Shown: positions 27,919 to 36,861 of the stretch, one piece after another | How the letters are laid out: each line of letters opens with the position of its first letter | How positions within the stretch are numbered: the first letter of the stretch is position 1 | Assembly: GCF_000152725.1 (NCBI RefSeq) | Contig: NZ_AAMO01000007.1 | Span: forward strand, 186,001-250,000 | DNA from: Pseudooceanicola batsensis HTCC2597 | GTDB taxonomy: Bacteria > Pseudomonadota > Alphaproteobacteria > Rhodobacterales > Rhodobacteraceae | DNA: 64,000 nt | Direction: 5' to 3' | The notes under the pieces: model-generated | Database searches by the model: none | Told to the model about the DNA's origin: nothing | The model's input: the letters and a program-made list of their open reading frames with translations, nothing else | Program-made: the position numbers and the translations under genes

Positions 27919-28806
27919 TCAGGCCGGTTCGAGCGGGTGATCTTCGGGAGTCGGGACGCTTGCGAGACCCGCGACAGGGACATTGTCGATCAGGCGCACG
28001 CCATCGAGCCAGGCGGCCAGGAAAAGGCGACCGGGGCGGTCTGCCCTGGTCATCAGCTTGAGGTCGGGGTCGCTGCGCAACTCCAGGTAGTCGATCGTGT
28101 CGAACCCTGCAGAGAGCAGCGCCGCCCTGGCATTATCGAGGGCCTGCGCAACTTGTCCGCCGCGGGAGATGACACGCGCGGCGTCGTCCAGGACCTGGGC
28201 GATCACCGGCGCAATTTCGCGTGGCCCTTTGGCGAGCCGGAGGTTGCGCGAGGACATGGCGAGGCCGTCTTCCTCGCGAATGGTCGGACAGCCGACAATC
28301 TCGGTCTTCAGGTCCAGATCCTCGGCCAGGCGGGTCACCACCTGCAGCTGCTGGTAATCCTTTTCCCCGAAATATGCCCGGTCGGCGTCGGTTTGCAGGA
28401 ACAGCTTGGTCACCACCGTGGCCACCCCGTCGAAATGCCCCGGCCGCGCCCCGCCACACAGGCCTTCGCTGACGCCGGTCACCGACACGGTCGTGGCGAA
28501 GCCTTCGGGGTACATCTGCGCGCCATCGGGCACATAGAGGATATCCGCGCCATAGGGCGTCAGCTTTTCTGCATCGCTGTCCTCGGTCCTGGGGTATTTC
28601 GCCAGATCCTCGGGGTTGTTGAACTGCTTGGGGTTCACGAACAGCGTCACGATCACCCGGTCGTTTTCGGCGCAGGCGCGGTCGACAAGGCTGAGGTGAC
28701 CGGCGTGCAGCGCGCCCATGGTCGGCACGACGCCGATGCTCTCTCCGGCGCGGCGCCAGTCTTGGGTCATGGCGCGCAGCTCGGCCTTGGTGCGGATGAT
28801 CAACAT
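27919..28806 (-). CDS. panC: Pantothenate synthetase PanC
   Basis: The 295-residue enzyme joins pantoate and beta-alanine with ATP. The nucleotidyltransferase motifs are [18 protein letters not shown] (HIGH-like), [16 protein letters not shown] [13 protein letters not shown], and the KMSKS-like [18 protein letters not shown]. It overlaps the end of panB by 7 bases, so the two form a panBC operon for pantothenate and coenzyme A. Confidence 0.95.
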   Translation of the reverse strand: MLIIRTKAELRAMTQDWRRAGESIGVVPTMGALHAGHLSLVDRACAENDRVIVTLFVNPKQFNNPEDLAKYPRTEDSDAEKLTPYGADILYVPDGAQMYPEGFATTVSVTGVSEGLCGGARPGHFDGVATVVTKLFLQTDADRAYFGEKDYQQLQVVTRLAEDLDLKTEIVGCPTIREEDGLAMSSRNLRLAKGPREIAPVIAQVLDDAARVISRGGQVAQALDNARAALLSAGFDTIDYLELRSDPDLKLMTRADRPGRLFLAAWLDGVRLIDNVPVAGLASVPTPEDHPLEPA

Positions 28807-29630
28807 GTGCCTGGTTCCTCCTGCGAAAAGACATGTTCGGGGGCCGGGAAGCTGCGGGCGCGGACCTCCTGGGCGTAGGTGCGGATGGCGGTGCGGGCGT
28901 CGCTGGCAAGATCGCCATAGCGCTTGACGAACTTCGGCTTGAAGGCATCGAAAAGGCCCAGCATGTCGTCGATCACCAGGATCTGTCCGTCACAGCCTGA
29001 AGAGGCCCCGATGCCGACCGTGGGAATGTCGATACCCGCGGTGATCTGATCCGCCAGAGCGGCGGGCACCTTTTCCAGCACGACCGAGAACGCCCCGGCG
29101 CGGGTCACCGCACGGGCGTCTTCCAGGATCCGGTCCGCATCCGCGCCGCGCCCCTGCACCTTATAGCCGCCTAGCGCGTTCACCGCCTGTGGCGTCAGGC
29201 CGATATGTGCCATGACGGGGATGCCGCGATCCACGATAAAGCGGACCGTCTCTTCCATATGCGCGCCGCCTTCCAGCTTGATCGCGCCGGCCCCGGTTTC
29301 CGCCATCAGGTGGGCGGCATTGCGAAAGGCCTGGGCCGGGCTTTCCTCATAGCTGCCGAAGGGCATGTCGACGACCATCAGCGCGCGGCTGAGGCCACGG
29401 GCGACGGCGCGGCCGTGCAGCACCATCATCTCCATCGTCACGCCGAGGGTCGAGGGCAGCCCGTGCAGCACCATGCCGACGCTGTCACCGACCAGAACCA
29501 GATCGCAGTCCGCGTCCGCCAGCTGTGCCACGGGGGTCGTATAGGCGGTCAGGCAGACCAGCGGATCAGCCCCCTTGCGCGCACGGATGTCGGACGCGGT
29601 GAGGCTGCGTTGCGGGGCGGATTGGCTCAT
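28800..29630 (-). CDS. panB: 3-methyl-2-oxobutanoate hydroxymethyltransferase PanB
   Basis: I chose the ATG at 29630 ([20 protein letters not shown]), which has GAGGA upstream; the longer frame to 29687 is unlikely. The 276-residue TIM-barrel has the metal-site segment [20 protein letters not shown], then [21 protein letters not shown] [26 protein letters not shown], and [20 protein letters not shown]. It makes ketopantoate. The 124-bp AT-rich spacer before it probably holds its own promoter, separate from nadABC. Confidence 0.95.
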   Translation of the reverse strand: MSQSAPQRSLTASDIRARKGADPLVCLTAYTTPVAQLADADCDLVLVGDSVGMVLHGLPSTLGVTMEMMVLHGRAVARGLSRALMVVDMPFGSYEESPAQAFRNAAHLMAETGAGAIKLEGGAHMEETVRFIVDRGIPVMAHIGLTPQAVNALGGYKVQGRGADADRILEDARAVTRAGAFSVVLEKVPAALADQITAGIDIPTVGIGASSGCDGQILVIDDMLGLFDAFKPKFVKRYGDLASDARTAIRTYAQEVRARSFPAPEHVFSQEEPGTC

Positions 29631-29754
29631 GTCGGTCCTCCTCAGACAGGCTTCCGTGGGGTTACCCGGTTCAACATTATTTCGCAAGTGCAGCGTAATA
29701 TTATTGCGTTTGAATATGAGAAGCAGTCATATATGTGCGTGGCCGGTTGTGGGC

Positions 29755-30615
29755 TCAGAAGTCCAGTCCCAAGTCCAGCACCCGCGCCGAATGGGTCAGC
29801 GCACCGGATGAAATATAAGCCACGCCAGTCGCCGCGACCTCGGCGATGCGGTCCAGCTTCATGTTGCCCGAGGCCTCCAGCACCATGCGTCCGGCGGTCA
29901 TTTCCACCGCTTTCGCAAGGGTTTGCGTGTCCATATTGTCCAGCAGCACCACATCCGCGCCGCCCTCGTCCAGCACCTCCGCCAGCTGGTCCAGCCGGTC
30001 AACCTCAATCTCGCAGCGGATCATGTGGGACGCCTGTGCCTTGACCGACTGCAGCACAGGGCGGATGCCGCCGGCGGCGGCGATGTGGTTGTCCTTGATC
30101 AGGATCGCGTCCGACAGGCTGAAGCGGTGGTTGAACCCGCCGCCATGCAGCACGGCCTGTTTTTCCACGATCCGCAGCCCCGGCGTGGTCTTGCGGGTGC
30201 AGGTCACCCGGGTGTCGGTGCCGCGCGTTTCCGCGACGAAGGCGGCGGTCAGCGTGGCAATCCCGGACATGCGCCCGGCAAAGTTCAGCGCGACCCGTTC
30301 GCCCGACAGGATCGAAGCCGCGTCGCCGGTGATCTCCATCAGCAGATCGCCGGGTGTGATGGTGTCGCCATCGGTCTTGTGCGCGGTGATTTTCAGCGCG
30401 GGATCGACCAGCCGGAAGGCCAGCGCGGCGATTTGCAGGCCCGAGACGACCCCGGGTTCACGGGCGTTCAGCCGTGCCGCATAAGTGGTTCCGGCCGGAA
30501 TGACCGTGCGGGTGGTGATGTCGCCATAGGTGCCCAAATCCTCCATCAGCGCGGCGCGGACCAGCGGTTCCAGGATCAGGTCGGGCAGGGGAGAGGGGTT
30601 CGATCTCGGGGTCAT
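29755..30615 (-). CDS. nadC: Nicotinate-nucleotide pyrophosphorylase NadC (quinolinate phosphoribosyltransferase)
   Basis: The 286-residue enzyme converts quinolinate and PRPP to nicotinate mononucleotide. Family features include LMEDLGTYGDITTRTVIPAG, GERVALNFAGRMSGIATLTA, CTRKTTPGLRIVEKQAVLHG (active-site Arg, Lys and His) and LIKDNHIAAAGG, then EVDRLDQLAEVLDEGGADVV. The ATG overlaps the nadB stop by 4 bases, giving nadA-nadB-nadC as one operon. Confidence 0.95.
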   Translation of the reverse strand: MTPRSNPSPLPDLILEPLVRAALMEDLGTYGDITTRTVIPAGTTYAARLNAREPGVVSGLQIAALAFRLVDPALKITAHKTDGDTITPGDLLMEITGDAASILSGERVALNFAGRMSGIATLTAAFVAETRGTDTRVTCTRKTTPGLRIVEKQAVLHGGGFNHRFSLSDAILIKDNHIAAAGGIRPVLQSVKAQASHMIRCEIEVDRLDQLAEVLDEGGADVVLLDNMDTQTLAKAVEMTAGRMVLEASGNMKLDRIAEVAATGVAYISSGALTHSARVLDLGLDF

Positions 30616-32186
30616 GCTGGTTCCTTTCGGGCCTGGGCGCGGATGTCCGCGGCCTGCGCAAGGGTCAGGAAGGAGCGCACACCGGCCTCACCCGCGGGGG
30701 CGGGAAAATCCGACCGGAAATGCGCCCCGCGGCTTTCGCGGCGCGACAGGGCGGCGGCGGCGATCAGCGTGGCCGTTGCCGTCATGTTGAGAAGGGCGTC
30801 GCAATCGGGTTGCGCGGCCTCGATTTCGGCGATGGCGGACAGGGTGTCCCGCAGCCCCTTGGCATCACGGATCACGCCGGCGCCATCTGTCATCGCTTGC
30901 CGCAGCCGGGCGACCAGCGCCGGGTCGGGGGCGGGGGCGGCAGGCAATTCGGGCAGGGTGACGTCCGCGGCTTCGGTGGTCGCGGGCGGCAGTTCCGCGT
31001 CGATTGCCAGCGCACAGCGGCGGCCATAGACCAGCGCCTCCAGCAGCCCGTTCGACGCCAGCCGGTTCGCCCCGTGCAATCCGGTCGAGGCGGCCTCGCC
31101 ACAGGCCCAGAGGCCGGGCAGGCTGCTTTGTCCCGATGCATCCGTCGCAATGCCGCCCATGTGGTAATGCGCGGCGGCGGCGACGGGGATCGGGGTGTTC
31201 ACCGGATCGACCCCGGCCTGCCGGCAGGCGGCGGCCACGGCAGGGAAATCGGTCAGGATGCGCGCGCCAAGTGCTGCGCGCGTGTCCAATGCCGGGGCAA
31301 GGCCCGCCTGCGTCTGGGCATAGACGGCACGGGCCACGATGTCGCGCGGCGCAAGCTCTGCGTCGGGATGCGCCGCCAGCATGAAGCGTTCGCCGTGGCG
31401 GTTGACCAGGACGGCACCTTCGCCGCGCAGGGCCTCGGTCGCCAGGGGGGCAGGGTCCTGTCCGACGGCAATGGCCGTGGGGTGGAACTGGACGAATTCC
31501 GCATCGGCGATCTGCGCCCCTGCGCGGGCGGCCATGCCGATCACCTGCCCGCGGATGCGCGGCGGGTTGGTCGTCAGGGCAAAAAGCCCGCCGGACCCGC
31601 CACCCGCCAGCAGGACGGCCGCGCCGCGGATCGCAATCGGGCGGGTGATGCCGTCGGTGCAGCATGTGACCTCGACCCCGCGGGCCACGCCGTTTTCCAT
31701 GACCAGCGCGGTGGCCATCACGCCTTCCAGAACCTGGATGTGGTCGGCGTCGCGCACCTGCGTGGTCAGGGCACGCATGATCTCGGCCCCGGCCTGGTCG
31801 CCCCGGACCCGCACGACGCGGGCAAAACTGTGTGCGGCTTCGCGCGACAGGACATAGCCGCCGACCGCGGTCCGGTCGAAGGGCGTGCCCAGCCCGGTGA
31901 GGTCAAGGATATGCGCCCGGGCCTCGGCGGTGACGGTACGGGCCACCTGTGGATCGACGGTGCCCGCACCGGCACTGATCGTGTCCCGGGCATGTGCCGC
32001 GGCGCTGTCGGCGGGGTCCATCGCCGCCGCCACGCCGCCCTGCGCCCAGGCCGATGACGCGCCGGTGCCCAGAGCCTCGGGCGAGATCATCAGAACCGGA
32101 CGCGGCGCCAGGCGCAGCGCGGCATATTGCGCGGCCAGCCCCGCGCCCACGATGATGACACGGGACGTGTCGATTGGGGTCATCAC
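30612..32186 (-). CDS. nadB: L-aspartate oxidase NadB
   Basis: The 524-residue flavoprotein oxidises aspartate to iminoaspartate. It has the N-terminal FAD-binding VIIVGAGLAAQYAALRLAPR, the SAWAQGGVAAAMDPADSAAA motif, VQFHPTAIAVGQDPAPLATE, and the C-terminal GEAASTGLHGANRLASNGLL. One base separates the nadA stop from the ATG. There is a second in-frame ATG at 32183. Confidence 0.95.
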   Translation of the reverse strand: MMTPIDTSRVIIVGAGLAAQYAALRLAPRPVLMISPEALGTGASSAWAQGGVAAAMDPADSAAAHARDTISAGAGTVDPQVARTVTAEARAHILDLTGLGTPFDRTAVGGYVLSREAAHSFARVVRVRGDQAGAEIMRALTTQVRDADHIQVLEGVMATALVMENGVARGVEVTCCTDGITRPIAIRGAAVLLAGGGSGGLFALTTNPPRIRGQVIGMAARAGAQIADAEFVQFHPTAIAVGQDPAPLATEALRGEGAVLVNRHGERFMLAAHPDAELAPRDIVARAVYAQTQAGLAPALDTRAALGARILTDFPAVAAACRQAGVDPVNTPIPVAAAAHYHMGGIATDASGQSSLPGLWACGEAASTGLHGANRLASNGLLEALVYGRRCALAIDAELPPATTEAADVTLPELPAAPAPDPALVARLRQAMTDGAGVIRDAKGLRDTLSAIAEIEAAQPDCDALLNMTATATLIAAAALSRRESRGAHFRSDFPAPAGEAGVRSFLTLAQAADIRAQARKEPA

Positions 32187-32187
32187 C

Positions 32188-33240
32188 TCAGCCGGCCAGC
32201 TTGGCGGAAAGGTCGATCATGCGCTGCACGGCGATACGCGCCCGGTCGGCCACCGCCGGGTCGACCTCGACCGCGCCCTGCATCGTGTGCAGCGACCACA
32301 GCACCTTTTCCAGCGTGATCTTCTTCATGTAGGGGCACATGTTGCAGGGGCCCACGAAATCCACGTCCGGCAGCGCGTCCGAGATGTTCGAGGCCATCGA
32401 ACATTCCGTCACCAGCATCGCCTTTTCAGGACGTTCCCGCGTGACGTAATCGATGATCCCGCTGGTCGAGCCCGAGAAATCGGCCTCGGCCACCACGTCG
32501 GGGGGGCATTCGGGATGCGCGATGATCCGGGTGCCGGGGTTCCATTCGCGGAAATCCTTCAGGTCCCGCGCGGTGTATTGTTCGTGCACGATGCACGACC
32601 CGTCCCACCAGACGATCCGCTTTTCCGGCACCTGCTGTGCGATGTTCTGCGCCAGGTACTTGTCCGGCGTCATGATGACCGTGTCCGCGTCCAGCCCGCG
32701 CACGATCTGCACCGCGTTCGAGGAGGTGCAGCAGATATCGGATGCCGCCTTCACCTCGGCGGTGGTGTTCACGTAGGTGACGACCGGCGCACCGGGGTAT
32801 TTCGCCCGCATCTCGGCGATGCCGGCGGGGGTTATGCTTTCGGCCAGCGAACAGCCCGCGTCCATGTCGGGGATCAGCACCGTCTTGGACGGGTTCAGGA
32901 TCTTCGACGTCTCGGCCATGAAATGAACGCCGCATTGCACGATCACGTCGGCTTCGACCTTGGTCGCCTCGATCGCCAGCTGCAGGCTGTCGCCGACCAC
33001 GTCCGCGATGCCGTGGTAGATCTCCGGCGTCATGTAATTGTGGGCCAGGATGACCGCGTTGCGTTCCTTCTTCAGCTTGTTGATCGCGGCGACATACGGC
33101 GCGTAGACCGCCCAGTCGGGGGGCGTCACGACACGGTCCATCCGGGCGTAGATGTCAGCATTTGCCTTGGCGATGTCGGTGGACGGAGATAGATCGTAGT
33201 GATCGGCGAGTTCGGCGCGCAACGCGATCTGGTCGAGCAA
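32188..33240 (-). CDS. nadA: Quinolinate synthase NadA
   Basis: The [4Fe-4S] enzyme makes quinolinate from iminoaspartate and dihydroxyacetone phosphate. Cluster cysteines are visible in VIVQCGVHFMAETSKIL, in the middle and in VDFVGPCNMCPYMKKITLEK near the end; NAVILAHNYMTPEIYHGIAD and AHPECPPDV are family landmarks. I place the start at the TTG at 33240, which has AGGA about eight bases upstream (350 residues). A GTG at 33291 would add 17 basic residues with no family character. It is the first gene of nadABC. Confidence 0.93.
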   Translation of the reverse strand: MLDQIALRAELADHYDLSPSTDIAKANADIYARMDRVVTPPDWAVYAPYVAAINKLKKERNAVILAHNYMTPEIYHGIADVVGDSLQLAIEATKVEADVIVQCGVHFMAETSKILNPSKTVLIPDMDAGCSLAESITPAGIAEMRAKYPGAPVVTYVNTTAEVKAASDICCTSSNAVQIVRGLDADTVIMTPDKYLAQNIAQQVPEKRIVWWDGSCIVHEQYTARDLKDFREWNPGTRIIAHPECPPDVVAEADFSGSTSGIIDYVTRERPEKAMLVTECSMASNISDALPDVDFVGPCNMCPYMKKITLEKVLWSLHTMQGAVEVDPAVADRARIAVQRMIDLSAKLAG

Positions 33241-33412
33241 AAGCGGAGTTCCTGAGGTTACTTCGGGCCGCCGTGGACGGCGCGACCGCACGCGGGGGGC
33301 GTCGGCTAAGAGGTGTTTACGGGTCGGCTTACCTTAGGGCAAGTGTGCGGGTGTCTTATTTGAATGACGCACGCTAACATGTGCCGAAAGCCACCGTCAT
33401 ACGATTATGGGC

Positions 33413-34594
33413 TCAGACGTCGGTGCGCAGGCAAGACTTTGGATCCGGTCCAGAGGCGAAGCGGGCTTTCAGCAGGCATTCGTCGTATTCCGAGCGAACC
33501 TCGGAATCGAACACAATGCCGCCGCCTACGTTGAAGACGGCCTCTCCGCCTGCGTGCAGTGTGAGGGTGCGAATGACAACATTGAAGCGCATCTCGCCGG
33601 ACGGAGCGATGAACCCAATGGCCCCACAATAGATGTCACGCGGACGACTTTCCAGCGCACGCAGGATCTGCATCGCACGGATCTTCGGAGCTCCGGTGAT
33701 CGAGCCGCAGGGAAAGAGCGCAGTGAAAGTATCGGAGACGGTCGTCCCCAGTGCCAGCTGAGCCCGAACGCGGCTGACCATCTGATGCACTGTGGGATAG
33801 CTTTCGATCCGGAACAGCTCGGGTACATGCAGCGTGCCCAGTTGGCAGATGCGCGAGATATCGTTGCGCAGCAGGTCGACGATCATCAGGTTCTCGGCTT
33901 GGTTTTTCCCGTCCTGTCGCAAGGTCTCGGCAAGGGCGGCGTCTGCCTCGGGCGTCGATCCCCGCCGGATAGTGCCTTTCATCGGATGGGTCTCGATCCA
34001 GCCTTCCGCGTCTACCTGGAAGAACAGTTCAGGCGACCGTGAGAGGATGATTGGCCCACCCAAGTCGACCAGGGCAGCATAGCGGACCGGCTGCCTGGCG
34101 GTCATTTCTTCGAACAGCGCTATCGGATCTCCCGACCATCGCGCGGAGAACGGGAAAGTCAGGTTCGCCTGGTAGCAATCGCCTGTGCGAAGGTGTCGGT
34201 GGACCCTTTCGAAACGCGACCTGTAATCCTCGAAGGACCATTCTGGCCGGACATCCGTCAAAGTCGCCTTGCCTGTTGCCCGTGTCCCGACCGATCCAGT
34301 CTCGGGCGCGTTGAAGACCCCCATGAGCACGAGCGGCAGGCGGCGGCCTCCGGGCATGATGTCACGCAAGTTCGGCTCGAGAGCGTAACCGGCCTCGTAG
34401 CTCACGTAACCGGCACACCATTTCCCGGCCGCACGTGTGCGTTCCATCCGGTCGAGCGCGGCCTGGACTTCGTCCGGATGGTCGGCGCGGATCACCTCGC
34501 GTGGTGTGGCGAACCGCATCTCGGTACCGGCGAGGTCATCGCGCAGCAGAATGCTTGGCCCGTCCGCGCGATAGGCTGCTTCAGGCCTGTCCAT
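33413..34594 (-). CDS. pabB: Aminodeoxychorismate synthase component I (PabB-like)
   Basis: The 393-residue chorismate-binding enzyme shows VHRHLRTGDCYQANLTFPFS, ILSRSPELFF, ETHPMKGTIRRG (PIKGTxxR core with Lys-like catalytic region), AENLMIVDLLRNDISRIC, LFPCGSITGAPKIRAMQI and the terminal GGGIVFDSEVRSEYDECLLK. It aminates chorismate for 4-aminobenzoate and folate. The usual partner lyase (pabC) is not encoded next to it. Its ATG lies inside the 3' end of the upstream Dabb gene, with a 14-bp overlap. Confidence 0.9.
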   Translation of the reverse strand: MDRPEAAYRADGPSILLRDDLAGTEMRFATPREVIRADHPDEVQAALDRMERTRAAGKWCAGYVSYEAGYALEPNLRDIMPGGRRLPLVLMGVFNAPETGSVGTRATGKATLTDVRPEWSFEDYRSRFERVHRHLRTGDCYQANLTFPFSARWSGDPIALFEEMTARQPVRYAALVDLGGPIILSRSPELFFQVDAEGWIETHPMKGTIRRGSTPEADAALAETLRQDGKNQAENLMIVDLLRNDISRICQLGTLHVPELFRIESYPTVHQMVSRVRAQLALGTTVSDTFTALFPCGSITGAPKIRAMQILRALESRPRDIYCGAIGFIAPSGEMRFNVVIRTLTLHAGGEAVFNVGGGIVFDSEVRSEYDECLLKARFASGPDPKSCLRTDV

Positions 34595-34898
34595 CGGGAG
34601 CCGTCAAGGCCTGGGCTTGATCGTAGTCTACCGCGAAGCGCAGTTCGCGCAGGGGTTTCACCCGGCGGATCGATTCCGCGTAGGTTTCGTGCGCCTTGTA
34701 GGCAGCCAGGGCCGCATCATCGGCGAATTCGCCGTAGACAACGACGTCGATTTCCTTGCTGTTCGGATCTGACTTCCGATTGAGCGAGATTTCGAGGTGC
34801 TGGGCATGTGGGATGCCGGTGAGCATCTGGAGCCCTTTTCGGATGGATTCGATATTGTCGTCGTTGATGGCGGTGAAAAAGACGATGTGGCGGATCAT
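34581..34898 (-). CDS. Dabb (stress-responsive A/B barrel) domain protein
   Basis: The 105-residue protein starts MIRHIVFFTAINDDNIESIR and ends its fold with VVVYGEFADDAALAAYKAHE, the pattern of dimeric alpha-beta barrel (Dabb) proteins. The ATG at 34898 is preferred over the longer frame to 34997 because the family begins with a beta strand at exactly this point. The biochemical role is unknown. It overlaps pabB and is probably co-transcribed. Confidence 0.8.
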   Translation of the reverse strand: MIRHIVFFTAINDDNIESIRKGLQMLTGIPHAQHLEISLNRKSDPNSKEIDVVVYGEFADDAALAAYKAHETYAESIRRVKPLRELRFAVDYDQAQALTAPDGQA

Positions 34899-35521
34899 GG
34901 CAATCCCGGTTGGTTTCTGAGAACATGCGGATGCTCCCGACGCGTGGCCCGGAGTCGTCCGCAGACCGAGTTTTAAGGTCTGCATCGCTTCGTTCAACCG
35001 GATAGTGCTGGGTCATAAAGGAGTGTGTCACCTGACCCTAGCCTGCCTTCTGGTCCTTCTCTGACCGGCGTCGCGCCATTCAAGAAGACTGGTGCCGACT
35101 ACGATACGGCACCCAAACGCGACCACGGCTTCAACGTCGACCTCGGCAAGGATGCATATGAGGACGATCCGTTCCTGCAGGCCACATTTTGTGGTCCCAA
35201 TGGCGCTGGCCTGCTCCCCTTGGTGTCCGCGTACTTCAGCTCGTTCTGTTTGGGTTTTGTCGTCGCATCGGTCCGGGTCTGCCCTAGATGCGGGAAAATT
35301 CTATCGGCAAGTTCGGTCCGCCAGACAAGAAATCGCCACTGATCTGAAGAGTTCGTGGGTCCCACTGGAGAGAACCCCATGCCAATATACCAATCTTCAT
35401 TCGTCCTCGACTTTGGATATGGGTTCTCCTTTGTCTTCTAGCGCGGTCATTCACTTGTCTATGGGTGCACGTGTCCACCACTCGACTTGCAAGGAACGCT
35501 GCCTTTCCGTTGAGGTCGGTG
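34899..35521. other. Region without an intact gene between metabolic block and second defence island
   Basis: This 620-bp stretch has several short open frames but none with convincing coding character. On the minus strand 35284-35400 reads MKIGILAWGSLQWDPRTLQI then SGDFLSGGPNLPIEFSRI and a stop, which looks like the N-terminus of a gamma-glutamylcyclotransferase-like protein and is therefore a gene remnant. It marks the left border of the island. Confidence 0.5.
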
Positions 35522-36091
35522 CTACGTGCGGCGGCGCGACAGCTGGTAATCCACGCCCGTCATCCGAAACCGCCACTTCAGCATTTCCGGACTGACGAGA
35601 TGTTCCTCGCAAGCGTTGCGATCCGACAGGCGCCGACGACGAATAGACAGAAGGGCCGGCCGGGGCAGCAGCAAGGCTCCGGCCAACCAGTCGGCTTCGT
35701 CTTCTTGGTCTTGATCGAAATTACCCGGAACAAGAGAGCCGTCCTCCAGGATGCAGGCTTTTGCAAGTTCGTGACCCAGGATGATGTGCGCCAGCTCGTG
35801 CATCACCACGTTGTTGCGGCGACCTTTTGAGGAGACCGGTTTATAGACGACAAGATGGGCCGCGCCTAATCTCATCGTCAGGGCGGACCACGATTGATCT
35901 GTCTCGTCGCTCAGAACCGACCTGGCGCTTTCCGATATCCCATCGACGTCATCGGTGGACCAAACGGTGACTCGAAGCTCCTCCGCCAAACGGTCGGCAG
36001 ACAGCGCATCGTAATCGGACAGGCCGAACTGTTTTCGAAACTCGACCGATCGCCGCTCACATTGAGATTTGAACCCTCGTCTGAATGCCAC
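35522..36091 (-). CDS. ImmA/IrrE-family metallopeptidase
   Basis: The product has 189 residues from a GTG at 36091, directly abutting the XRE stop. It has the ImmA zincin motif VMHELAHIILGHEL and the downstream glutamate region QEDEADWLAGALLLPRPAL. In such pairs the peptidase cleaves the cognate XRE repressor on a signal, opening the neighbouring promoter. Here the helix-turn-helix and protease are separate genes, whereas in the CBASS cassette they are fused. Confidence 0.88.
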   Translation of the reverse strand: MAFRRGFKSQCERRSVEFRKQFGLSDYDALSADRLAEELRVTVWSTDDVDGISESARSVLSDETDQSWSALTMRLGAAHLVVYKPVSSKGRRNNVVMHELAHIILGHELAKACILEDGSLVPGNFDQDQEDEADWLAGALLLPRPALLSIRRRRLSDRNACEEHLVSPEMLKWRFRMTGVDYQLSRRRT

Positions 36092-36409
36092 TTAGTGTCC
36101 TCGAGCCTCGACGTCTTGTTCGAATTGTCGCGAGGCCTGGGTGATGAGTTCTGCCAGTGCGAGAGCGGTCGCTTGCGGGACGGCTTTCCTGTTCTTGAAT
36201 GCGATTTGAAGGTCTCCAACGCCGGTGAACTTCGAAGGCTCCTCCCCCAACCATTCGCTGAGTTTGTTGAGCGTGCCCACGTCTGGGACATGCCCTTTTT
36301 CGATCCTCGTGAGTGTGGTCGGACTGATCCCGATCTCCTTTGCGGCAGCCCTGACCCCCATGTTTCCCCGTCGCCTTAAGACTAGTGGGGCGAGTTCGTT
36401 GATATTCAT
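36092..36409 (-). CDS. XRE-family helix-turn-helix regulator
   Basis: The 105-residue protein has the helix-turn-helix MGVRAAAKEIGISPTTLTRI then EKGHVPDVGTLNKLSEWLG in its first 60 residues; the rest is a helical tail that could be the ImmA target. It is divergent from the DUF2188 gene at 36571 across a 160-bp spacer with a long inverted repeat. It is therefore the likely repressor of the DUF2188-MBL-E2/E1/JAB-patatin operon and of itself. Confidence 0.88.
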   Translation of the reverse strand: MNINELAPLVLRRRGNMGVRAAAKEIGISPTTLTRIEKGHVPDVGTLNKLSEWLGEEPSKFTGVGDLQIAFKNRKAVPQATALALAELITQASRQFEQDVEARGH

Positions 36410-36420
36410 GTGCCCTCCTT

Positions 36421-36501
36421 AGTGTTTCGTAGACTGGTACTAGTGGTGCGAAGACTGTTTACTTGGTAAGGCTTCTGGCCTATACCAGTCTGTGAAACAC
36501 T
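36421..36501. promoter_or_regulatory. Long inverted repeat in divergent promoter, candidate XRE operator pair
   Basis: AGTGTTTCGTAGACTGGTA (36421-36439) and TACCAGTCTGTGAAACACT (36483-36501) are inverted copies that agree at 17 of 19 positions, separated by 43 bases. One arm lies 12 bases from the XRE ATG, the other 70 bases before DUF2188. Two operators facing each other would repress both directions at once. Confidence 0.7.
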
Positions 36502-36570
36502 TGAATCATGCCACAGGGCCGTGGTCAACAGTTTCGAATCGAGGCGAGCTAGGAAAATAAGGAGAATTCG

Positions 36571-36792
36571 ATGTCAAAGCGTATTCATGTGGTCCCCCAC
36601 GGGGATGGTTGGGCTGCACGCCGTGAGGGCGCTACCCGGGTAGGATCCACGCACGCAACCCAGGCAGAGGCGACAGCGGCCGCACGCACCACGGCGATCC
36701 GTGAGCGAGGCGAGGTCGTCATCCATCGGCCCAATGGCCAGATCCGTGATGCCAATTCTTATGGGAACGATCCCTATCCGCCGAAAGGCTAG
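36571..36792 (+). CDS. DUF2188 small protein, first gene of E2-E1-JAB operon
   Basis: The 73-residue product begins RIHVVPHGDGWAARREGATR and ends GNDPYPPKG. AAGGAG lies seven bases before the ATG. It shares the core (HVVPH-DGWA, the AREIA-like helix, the VIH strand and the PYPPxG tail) with the protein at 16318 but is otherwise divergent. DUF2188 has no established function. As the small first gene before an E1/E2/JAB protein it sits where ubiquitin-like modifiers are often found. The C-terminal glycine fits that idea but may simply be typical of the family. Confidence 0.85.
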   Translation: MSKRIHVVPHGDGWAARREGATRVGSTHATQAEATAAARTTAIRERGEVVIHRPNGQIRDANSYGNDPYPPKG

Positions 36793-36861
36793 GCTCCAAC
36801 GCGGGGCCGGAGGTCAACAACTGCCCAATCTGCTCGGGCAAGAAAATATGAGGACAGTGAA

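Noticed and set aside
35025..35342. 105-residue plus-strand frame beginning MSPDPSLPSG
   Set aside because: It overlaps a minus-strand gene remnant and shows no family character or conserved pattern; taken as chance.
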